Source: Ruminococcaceae bacterium UBA1213
Lineage (GTDB): Bacteria; Bacillota; Clostridia; Oscillospirales; Acutalibacteraceae
Assembly (NCBI GenBank): GCA_002309275.1
Contig: DBXL01000175.1
Location: 16,175 to 24,506 of the forward strand
DNA: 8,332 nt
Direction of reading: 5' to 3'
Below are positions 1 through 4,653 of the stretch, one piece after another. Position numbers and translations under genes: made by a program. Every line of letters begins with the position of its first letter. Positions within the stretch are counted from its first letter, which is position 1. The notes below the pieces were generated by a model. The model made no database searches. It saw only the letters and a list, made by a program, of their open reading frames with translations, and had not been told where the DNA came from.

Positions 1-5
1 ATAAA

Positions 6-38
6 AAGCAGATATTTTCTTTCAAAAAATATCTGCTT
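6..38 (-). terminator. Rho-independent terminator of the DUF4317 gene
   Basis: A 13-bp perfect inverted repeat (arms 6-18 and 26-38, 7-nt loop) lies 12 bases past the stop codon of the minus-strand gene ending at 50. Read on the minus strand, the stem ends in CTGCTT and continues into TTTAT, giving a short U-run. No T-run follows on the plus strand, so it serves the minus-strand gene. The stem is AT-rich, so efficiency may be moderate. Confidence 0.8.
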
Positions 39-49
39 CATAAAATCAT

Positions 50-1186
50 TTATTTTTCGGAAATATTGATTTTCACTCCATTAACTTCCACGCCCTCTTC
101 TGCACGAACCATCACATATTTCACACCGTCTATAATTTTTGTTTCCAACAGATAGCTTTTATCGGGCTTTACTTTGATAGTTACATCAGGTGTCTTTATC
201 TCAAAACTCTTTGTATCAATGATATTCTGAGGGTCAAAAGAGGTCTTTTCACCAAAGCTGTTATCATACTGTTCATCAAACTTGGAAATATTATCTTCAG
301 AAACTCCGCATTCCGACAGAATTTTTTTCATTTCGACCTTGCCTACGGATAAATCTTCATCAGCCTTTGTATTTTTATGCTCTGCAATCATTTCCGTAAT
401 GTGACCGTGTACATTCTGCATTAATTCATAATTGCAGTCCTCTCCTGCAGTTTCTGCAATAAGGCTTTGAAAAGTTTCCTTCTGCTCCGATGCAGGCATA
501 AGCACTTCTGTATTAAAAAGAGTATCAATGACAGTCTGATAATTTTCATCAGTGCTTTTGGTATAGTACAGGGCATTGTAAATATTCGTGCTTCTGTCAT
601 CAAATGCAGGGAACATAAAGCCTATTTCGGGGGCAGATACCGTATTGTCTGCACCAACGTTGCCAAATGTATTATCAGCATTTGAAAATCCAAGCATTGT
701 TTTTGTAAGCCTTATCGGACATACACAGCAGATAATATATCTGAAAATCTCTGTCGAGTCATCTTCCATTGTTTCCGCATTTTTGGACATATTCGGCAAA
801 TCGTACTTATCACAGCCCAGAATTATCAAATAATCTTCATCTGACGGATAGGAATTCACGATTTTTTCATACAGTTCATGCACTGCCTCTTCATTCTTCA
901 ATTCAGAGTCCCTCAAAGTCATCAGCAGTTTATGTTCCTCACTTGTGCCGACCTGTTCCGTTCTGAATGCAATATCATGGAGATTTTTTCCTACCCTGCC
1001 CGAAAGCGTTTTTTTAATCATGCCGAAAAGCATTTCATTTGTTTCAAGCGGGATAAGTCCTACTGTCTGGGTAAATTCATTTTTAATTTCCTTGTTTGAG
1101 CTCACATAACAGCCATACAATTTTGTGATATTATTTTTGTCATGCTTCAGTCTTTTTCTTATTTCTGCAATTTCCTTTTCATTCAT
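50..1186 (-). CDS. DUF4317 family protein of unknown function
   Basis: This 378-residue protein of unknown function resembles the DUF4317 family of Clostridia and other Firmicutes. I recognise it from the N-terminal pattern (MNEKEIAEIRKRLKHDKNNI, then a GCYV motif near residue 25), the segment LSGRVGKNLHDI around 61-72, a CxxCPI motif near 153-158, and the very characteristic stretch PEIGFMFPAFDDRSTNIYNA at about 187-206. There is no signal peptide or membrane segment, so it should be cytoplasmic. An upstream in-frame start at 1216 would add ten residues. I prefer the ATG at 1186 because an AGAGGTG ribosome binding site (1194-1200) lies 7 nt before it and the family begins with this motif. 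It forms a single-gene unit with its own promoter and terminator. No function is known to me, and nothing in the neighbourhood suggests one. Confidence 0.9.
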   Translation of the reverse strand: MNEKEIAEIRKRLKHDKNNITKLYGCYVSSNKEIKNEFTQTVGLIPLETNEMLFGMIKKTLSGRVGKNLHDIAFRTEQVGTSEEHKLLMTLRDSELKNEEAVHELYEKIVNSYPSDEDYLIILGCDKYDLPNMSKNAETMEDDSTEIFRYIICCVCPIRLTKTMLGFSNADNTFGNVGADNTVSAPEIGFMFPAFDDRSTNIYNALYYTKSTDENYQTVIDTLFNTEVLMPASEQKETFQSLIAETAGEDCNYELMQNVHGHITEMIAEHKNTKADEDLSVGKVEMKKILSECGVSEDNISKFDEQYDNSFGEKTSFDPQNIIDTKSFEIKTPDVTIKVKPDKSYLLETKIIDGVKYVMVRAEEGVEVNGVKINISEK

Positions 1187-1221
1187 CTGTATGCACCTCT
1201 TAAAAAAATTTTGCAAGGGAT

Positions 1222-1250
1222 ATTATAGCAAACTTTTATCCAAAAAACAA
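1222..1250 (-). promoter_or_regulatory. Sigma-A-type promoter of the DUF4317 gene
   Basis: On the minus strand there is TTGTTT (1250-1245), a 17-nt spacer ending in TGC, and TATAAT (1227-1222). This is a consensus extended -10 with a fair -35. Transcription would start near 1215, leaving a leader of about 30 nt that contains the AGAGGTG site. The -35 lies in the T-run of the terminator of the upstream gene. Confidence 0.75.
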
Positions 1251-1276
1251 GGACAAGGCAAAAAATAACCTTGTCC
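1251..1276 (-). terminator. Rho-independent terminator of the zinc-ribbon membrane protein gene
   Basis: The inverted repeat has arms 1251-1258 and 1269-1276 (GGACAAGG / CCTTGTCC) and a 10-nt AT-rich loop. On the minus strand it is followed by TTGTTTTTTG. It begins 7 bases after the stop codon at 1284. Its T-run is reused as the -35 region of the next gene's promoter. Confidence 0.85.
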
Positions 1277-1283
1277 ATTGATG

Positions 1284-1754
1284 TCAGTTCAATTTTTTTC
1301 CGCAGTTGCGGCAGAAACTTGCATTCAGCTTGTTATCTGTTCCGCAGTAGGGGCATATCAATGCCGTATCGGAATTTTTATTGAGATTCACCGATTTTGC
1401 AGAGGGTGTATAAGGCTTGAATTCCTCCTGCTGTACAGGCTGAGTTTTAACTTCACCCTGCTGAATTTTCGGCATAGTCGCACCGTTTTCCATCATGTTT
1501 CTTATGACAGTGCTGTTTTCGACGAGTTCACCGAATGCTATGACAAATATCGACAGCAGATAGGCAAGGAATATTCCTACTGCAATCACAACAATTCCGC
1601 CTATCACCATTCCAAATCCAGCACCGCCGCTGTAACGTCCCATGTTACCTGCTGCAGCAAACATGGATATACCCCCTGCTATTGCGACGATAACGAAAAT
1701 AATAAATACAATCTTTCCGTAAAGCTTCAGACTTCCGCCCGGATTTTTGAACAT
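1284..1754 (-). CDS. Small membrane protein with C-terminal zinc ribbon
   Basis: This is a 156-residue membrane protein with a cytoplasmic-type zinc ribbon at its C-terminus. Two hydrophobic segments are visible at about residues 14-36 and 47-75. They are followed by a conserved-looking FGELVENSTVIRNMM stretch (74-88), a proline/glutamine-rich linker (94-125), and a treble-clef-like zinc ribbon with C134-x2-C137 and C148-x2-C151 (CPYCG...FCRNCG). Such small zinc-ribbon membrane proteins are common in Clostridia and mostly uncharacterised. The zinc site is probably structural, perhaps for protein contact. The ATG is preceded by AGGAGG (1763-1768) at 8 nt, which fixes the start. It is a single-gene unit with a fully consensus promoter, so steady housekeeping expression is likely. 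No specific function can be assigned. Confidence 0.87.
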   Translation of the reverse strand: MFKNPGGSLKLYGKIVFIIFVIVAIAGGISMFAAAGNMGRYSGGAGFGMVIGGIVVIAVGIFLAYLLSIFVIAFGELVENSTVIRNMMENGATMPKIQQGEVKTQPVQQEEFKPYTPSAKSVNLNKNSDTALICPYCGTDNKLNASFCRNCGKKLN

Positions 1755-1786
1755 ACAAATTTCCTCCTAAAAAATTTTTTCGTCTG

Positions 1787-1815
1787 ATTATATCATATCA
1801 AAATCAGATTGTCAA
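1787..1815 (-). promoter_or_regulatory. Fully consensus sigma-A promoter of the zinc-ribbon gene
   Basis: On the minus strand there is TTGACA (1815-1810), a 17-nt spacer ending in TGA, and TATAAT (1792-1787). Both hexamers match the consensus exactly and there is an extended -10 TG. Transcription should start near 1780, with the AGGAGG site just downstream. The -35 is only 3 bp from the -35 of the divergent plus-strand promoter. Confidence 0.87.
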
Positions 1816-1818
1816 ATA

Positions 1819-1847
1819 TTGAATTTGTTCATCAGTTATGATATACT
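1819..1847 (+). promoter_or_regulatory. Extended -10 promoter of the NifX-like gene
   Basis: TTGAAT (1819-1824), a 17-nt spacer ending in TGA, and TATACT (1842-1847) form a good sigma-A promoter with an extended -10. Transcription would begin near 1854, giving a leader of about 20 nt that contains the AAAGGAG site at 1862-1868. Confidence 0.8.
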
Positions 1848-1875
1848 CTTTACAAAAAACTAAAGGAGATTATCT

Positions 1876-2196
1876 ATGAAACTTGCAGTATCCTTTGACA
1901 TGGACAGTGAAAATATTGCCCGGGACTTTGACGGCACTCTTTTCTTTAAAATGTACGACATTGACGAAGGCGAAATTATTTGCAGTGAAATTATGAGTAC
2001 AATGGGAAAATTCGGAGCAGAAAATCTTTCTGAAATGCTCATACTTTTAAAGGCAGATGCCCTTTTATGCGGTGAAATATCCGAAGAAGCCGAAAATGCC
2101 CTTGATGATGAAGGCATATCTTTTTACAGCGGTTTTGACGGAAATGCAGATGACGTTGTACAGGGCTTTATCAGCGGTATCTATCACTTTGAATGA
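1876..2196 (+). CDS. NifX/NifB-like protein (Nitro_FeMo-Co domain), divergent
   Basis: This 106-residue cytoplasmic protein resembles single-domain members of the dinitrogenase iron-molybdenum cofactor (Nitro_FeMo-Co; NifX, NifB C-terminus, MTH1175) fold. The N-terminal strand MKLAVSFD, the middle FFKMYDIDEGEI, and the C-terminal succession of 'KADALLCGEIS', 'AENALDDEGISFYSG' and 'DDVVQGFISG' follow that family's order. The usual glycine-rich GGxG after the C-G is replaced by CGEISEEA, so cluster binding is uncertain. The protein is acidic. Stand-alone members occur in many anaerobes without nitrogenase, and their role is mostly unknown. No nif gene is nearby, so a nitrogenase role should not be assumed. 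The start is supported by AAAGGAG (1862-1868) 7 nt before the ATG, plus a clear promoter. Confidence 0.72.
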   Translation: MKLAVSFDMDSENIARDFDGTLFFKMYDIDEGEIICSEIMSTMGKFGAENLSEMLILLKADALLCGEISEEAENALDDEGISFYSGFDGNADDVVQGFISGIYHFE

Positions 2197-2238
2197 ATGA
2201 GGAATGAGGAGTGAGAAATATTTATCATTCCTCACTCC
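2195..2238. repeat. Heptamer tandem repeat with hairpin between convergent genes
   Basis: Three 7-nt units (GAATGAG, GAATGAG, GAGTGAG) run from 2195 to 2215 and include most of the stop codon of the NifX-like gene (2194-2196). They are followed by a complementary stretch at 2225-2238. Two alternative stems are possible: 2208-2215 with 2231-2238 (8 bp), or 2199-2207 with 2225-2233 (9 bp). The element sits between two convergent genes and may limit read-through. Neither strand has a proper T-run, so it is not a classic terminator. It resembles short intergenic repeats found in many copies in some Firmicutes, which I cannot test here. Confidence 0.55.
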
Positions 2239-2244
2239 CCCATT

Positions 2245-2898
2245 TCACAAAAGTTTTTCACGCAAATGTGAAAGTATTTTCTTTTCTCGCCTTGAAATCT
2301 GCACCTGCGTCATATCAAGTTTTTTGGCTGTTTCGGACTGCGTCATATTATTGAAATATCTCAGCTGTATAATTTTCCTGTCCCTTTCATCAAGCCGTGA
2401 TATTTCCGTGTTCAGTGACATAATTTCCGTTATGCTTTCGTCAGGCGACTGCACAGGTATATCTGTCTGACTGTCGCCGTCATCATCTGTCACTGTAAGC
2501 GATACAGGCTGCATGGATACCGTCAGCGCCTCTGAAACCTGTTCCGGCTCTATGTTCATTATTTCCGACAATTCTTTTACAGTGGGTTCTCTGCCGTTGG
2601 CAAGCTCGAATTGATGTACTTCCCTCGTCACTTTCAGGGATAATTCTTTCAGCCCCCTTGAAACCTTCACTGCACCTCCGTCACGGAATAATCTCTTTAT
2701 CTCGCCTATTATCACGGGTACAGCGTACGTTGAAAATTTATATCCCAATGTACTGTCAAAATTATCAAATGCCTTGACAAGACCTACACAGCCCGCTTGA
2801 TATAAGTCATCATACTCTATGCCACGCCCTTTGAAACGTTTTGCACAGGCATGAACAAGACCTAAATTTTCTTTTATTTGAATATCTCTCTCAGCCAT
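2245..2898 (-). CDS. sigF: Forespore sigma factor SigF (SpoIIAC)
   Basis: This is the RNA polymerase sigma factor for early forespore transcription, held inactive by SpoIIAB until septation. Region 2 (about residues 8-78) contains EYDDLYQAGCVGLVKAFDNF and KFSTYAVPVIIGEIKRLFRD, followed by the KVSRGLKEL segment at 78-86. Region 3 (about 84-130) and region 4 (about 162-215) follow. The region 4 helix-turn-helix is MTQSETAKKLDMTQVQISRREKKI. The sequence alone could also suit SigG or SigB, but the position directly after spoIIAA and spoIIAB decides for SigF. At 217 residues it lacks roughly 30 N-terminal residues of the B. subtilis protein (255). An in-frame TGA at 2914-2916 excludes a longer start. 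The ATG overlaps the spoIIAB stop by 8 nt (ATGGCTGA). The nearest purine-rich site, GGGTGG, is only about 3 nt away, so translation is probably coupled to spoIIAB. Confidence 0.93.
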   Translation of the reverse strand: MAERDIQIKENLGLVHACAKRFKGRGIEYDDLYQAGCVGLVKAFDNFDSTLGYKFSTYAVPVIIGEIKRLFRDGGAVKVSRGLKELSLKVTREVHQFELANGREPTVKELSEIMNIEPEQVSEALTVSMQPVSLTVTDDDGDSQTDIPVQSPDESITEIMSLNTEISRLDERDRKIIQLRYFNNMTQSETAKKLDMTQVQISRREKKILSHLREKLL

Positions 2899-3334
2899 TC
2901 CCCACCCGACAGCTCAATCTCTTTTCAAATACAACTGTCGTACCCTTTCCGACTTTTGAATGCACTTTCACTTTATCCGTGAAACTCTGCATTACGGCAA
3001 ATCCCAAACCGGCTCTTTCTTCTGACGGTGCAGTTGTAAAAAGAGGCTGCATCGCCTGTTTAATATCTTCTATACCGCACCCTTTATCCCTTACTTTTAT
3101 CACCGCAACAGAATTTTCTTTTATCCTGACATTTATGTATATCTTTCCTATTGTATTCCTGTACGCATGGACAACGCAGTTAGTGACTGCTTCGGATACC
3201 GCTGTCTTTATATCGTTCAATTCACTGATAGTCGGATCAAGCTGTGTGATAAAAGCAGATACGGCACATCTTGCAAATCCCTCGTTTGAAGAACGGCTTT
3301 CAAATGATATATTCATCTCATTTTGTACTTTCAA
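2891..3334 (-). CDS. spoIIAB: Anti-sigma F factor SpoIIAB (serine kinase)
   Basis: SpoIIAB is a GHKL-fold ATP-binding protein that sequesters SigF and phosphorylates SpoIIAA. Numbering from the TTG start gives 147 residues (B. subtilis 146). The N-box is EAVTN at 48-52 with H56, where E48 and N52 match the catalytic Glu and Mg-ligand Asn. The G1 box is DKGCG at 83-87 and the G2 box is GLGF at 109-112. Arg22 in NEGFAR matches the Arg that contacts SpoIIAA. PLFTTAPSEERAG forms the ATP lid. Possible in-frame starts are GTG 3346, TTG 3334 and ATG 3316. I choose TTG at 3334 because GGGGAG lies about 4 nt upstream and the resulting MKVQNEMNISF lines up with the B. subtilis MKNEMHLEF. This start overlaps spoIIAA by 17 nt, giving translational coupling. 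Confidence 0.93.
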   Translation of the reverse strand: MKVQNEMNISFESRSSNEGFARCAVSAFITQLDPTISELNDIKTAVSEAVTNCVVHAYRNTIGKIYINVRIKENSVAVIKVRDKGCGIEDIKQAMQPLFTTAPSEERAGLGFAVMQSFTDKVKVHSKVGKGTTVVFEKRLSCRVGNG

Positions 3335-3647
3335 TTCTCTCCCCACGCCTTTCTATAATATCAAGTGCATTCAGCCCCGATAATTTCATCATTCTTTCCA
3401 GATTTTCGGGTATGTTTGACACTCTCACAACTCCCCCGTATAAACTCATCAACCTGTATCTGCCCATGATAAGACCAATACCCGAACTATCCATGAAGCT
3501 CACTCCCGAAAAGTCGAGCCTCAGCAAAGACGGTTTTTTCATTTGTATGAATGCATCTATATCTTCACGAATATTTCTTGCTGAATGGTGGTCAATATCT
3601 CCCGTCAGGTACGCTGTTACAGTATCCTCACTTTCACTGATTCTCAT
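3318..3647 (-). CDS. spoIIAA: Anti-anti-sigma factor SpoIIAA
   Basis: This 109-residue STAS-domain protein (B. subtilis 117) releases SigF by binding SpoIIAB when unphosphorylated. Visible motifs are the LTGDIDHH strand-turn (14-21), the LDFSGVSFMDSSG phosphorylation loop (44-56), and GLIMGRYRLM after it. Ser54 corresponds to the Ser58 of B. subtilis that SpoIIAB phosphorylates and SpoIIE dephosphorylates. The reading frame is open for 42 codons further upstream, to 3773. The ATG at 3647 is clearly the start, because AAGGGGGTG (3655-3663) lies 7 nt before it and the homologues begin here. It is the first gene of the spoIIAA-spoIIAB-sigF operon. In B. subtilis the operon depends on sigma-H and Spo0A. 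I see only weak candidates for such sites upstream. Confidence 0.94.
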   Translation of the reverse strand: MRISESEDTVTAYLTGDIDHHSARNIREDIDAFIQMKKPSLLRLDFSGVSFMDSSGIGLIMGRYRLMSLYGGVVRVSNIPENLERMMKLSGLNALDIIERRGERIESTK

Positions 3648-3907
3648 AAAAAAACACCCCCTTGCAGATGATTCTATCACAAGAGGGTATATTTTTTTGT
3701 TGAAACAGGTACTGTCCGTACAAAATTTTCTGATACTTTTCAAAATCCTGACTTTTTTATCCTGATACGGCAAGATTGAAATAGCATTGACATTGTGAAT
3801 TGATAATGTTATACTGAAATCGAATAAAACGGAAATAAAGCTGTCATATAGGGAATTATGAAAGCAGAACGGATTTTTTTTTAAAAAATATAATTGGAGT
3901 GGTCAGA
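3648..3907. promoter_or_regulatory. Divergent regulatory region between spoIIA and the recombinase
   Basis: This 260-bp region contains no credible gene. For the minus strand it must hold the spoIIA promoter. Visible candidates are a TGTTGAA at 3698-3704 (one mismatch from a Spo0A box, TGTCGAA), two TCAGGAT copies (minus strand, 3751-3745 and 3765-3759) that resemble the AGGA core of sigma-H -35 sites, and a TAGAAT at 3676-3671. None forms a convincing complete promoter. CTGATAC is directly repeated at 3730-3736 and 3762-3768, which is 32 bp apart. The plus-strand recombinase promoter and leader occupy 3787-3907. Confidence 0.45.
3787..3815 (+). promoter_or_regulatory. Near-consensus promoter of the serine recombinase
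   Basis: TTGACA (3787-3792), a 17-nt spacer ending in TGT, and TATACT (3810-3815) form a very good sigma-A promoter with an extended -10. Transcription would start near 3822. That leaves an unusually long leader of about 85 nt before the ATG, including a T9A6 tract at 3874-3888. Confidence 0.8.
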
Positions 3908-4600
3908 ATGGTTTACGGTTATTGCAGAATATCCACCAACAAGCAGAACATTGAAAGACAGATAAGAAATATACTGAAATACTATCCCAAAGCGGTCATC
4001 CGGCAGGAAGTTTATACAGGTACTAAAACAAGCGGAAGAAAAGTGTTTGAACAGCTCTTAAAAGTGGTCAAACCAGGCGACACCATCGTTTTTGACAGTG
4101 TATCACGCATGAGCCGAAATGCCGAAACGGGATTTCAGGTGTATCAGAATTTGTATGATAAAGGTGTAGAACTTGTCTTTCTGAAAGAGCCTCATATCAA
4201 TACAGCTACATATAAAAAGGCACTGTCCAATAACATCGAGCTGACAGGCACAAAAACGGATATTATCCTGAAAGCCGTCAATGAATATTTAATGGAGCTT
4301 GCCAAAGAGCAAATCATTCTTGCATTTGAGCAGTCGGAAAAAGAGGTATCAGACCTGCACCAAAGAACAAAAGAGGGTATTGAAACTGCCAGACAAAAAG
4401 GAAAACAAATTGGTCGTCCTTATGGTGTCAAAATTACTACACAAAAAAGTATCAAAGCCAAACAGGATATTTTGAAATTCTCAAAGGATTTCAAGGGCAC
4501 TTTAAAAGATGTGGACTGTATTCGTATGATTGGCATTGCAAGAAACACATACTATAAATATAAAAATGAACTCCGTGAAGAATTGGAAAAATCAAACTGA
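3908..4600 (+). CDS. Small serine recombinase (resolvase/invertase family)
   Basis: This 230-residue site-specific DNA recombinase joins and exchanges DNA through a serine nucleophile. The catalytic domain begins VYGYCRIST, with Arg7 and nucleophile Ser9. Arg44 (TSGRKVFEQLL), Arg67 and Arg70 (DSVSRMSRN) match the active-site arginines of gamma-delta resolvase (R45, R68, R71). A long helix spans about 115-166, a GRPYG turn follows at 169-173, and a C-terminal helix-turn-helix (about 196-222, IARNTYYKYKNEL) binds DNA. At 230 residues it is longer than Tn3-type resolvases (about 185) because of an insertion near 95-120. It is far shorter than large serine integrases. The start is ATG 3908 with TTGGAG ending 8 nt upstream; the GTG at 3899 lies within the binding site. 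No transposase or other element gene adjoins it, so its target site is unknown. All catalytic residues are intact. Confidence 0.9.
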   Translation: MVYGYCRISTNKQNIERQIRNILKYYPKAVIRQEVYTGTKTSGRKVFEQLLKVVKPGDTIVFDSVSRMSRNAETGFQVYQNLYDKGVELVFLKEPHINTATYKKALSNNIELTGTKTDIILKAVNEYLMELAKEQIILAFEQSEKEVSDLHQRTKEGIETARQKGKQIGRPYGVKITTQKSIKAKQDILKFSKDFKGTLKDVDCIRMIGIARNTYYKYKNELREELEKSN

Positions 4601-4617
4601 ACATCACTAAAACAACA

Positions 4618-4651
4618 ATGACCGGACAAATGTCCGGTCATCGCTTTTTTT
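4618..4651 (+). terminator. Strong terminator of the recombinase gene, probably bidirectional
   Basis: A 10 to 11-bp perfect GC-rich stem (arms 4618-4628 and 4631-4641, tip AA) is followed by CGC and seven T residues (4645-4651). It lies 17 bases after the recombinase stop. On the minus strand the same hairpin follows the stop of the leucine-rich-repeat gene at 4654 and is trailed by TGTTGTTTTAG. It may therefore terminate both convergent genes. Confidence 0.9.
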
Positions 4652-4653
4652 AA

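Noticed and set aside
1278..1787. A 169-codon plus-strand open frame opposite the zinc-ribbon gene
   Set aside because: It is antisense to a gene with a perfect promoter, ribosome binding site, zinc ribbon and terminator. Its translation is Cys/His-rich noise with no family resemblance.
2841..3383. A 180-codon plus-strand open frame opposite spoIIAB
   Set aside because: It is the mirror of spoIIAB and the start of sigF, whose motifs are unmistakable. It has no ribosome binding site or family resemblance.
3648..3773. N-terminal extension of SpoIIAA by 42 residues
   Set aside because: The frame is open, but the extension has no ribosome binding site and no similarity to known SpoIIAA. An AAGGGGGTG site sits at ideal distance from the ATG at 3647, where homologues start.
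3889..3894. A second TATAAT just before the recombinase ribosome binding site
   Set aside because: There is no -35 at the right spacing, and a start there would leave too little leader. It arises from AT-rich sequence.
3899..4651. A complete transposon or integrative element around the recombinase
   Set aside because: I found no transposase, relaxase or cargo gene and no terminal inverted repeats flanking the gene. Both neighbours are intact.
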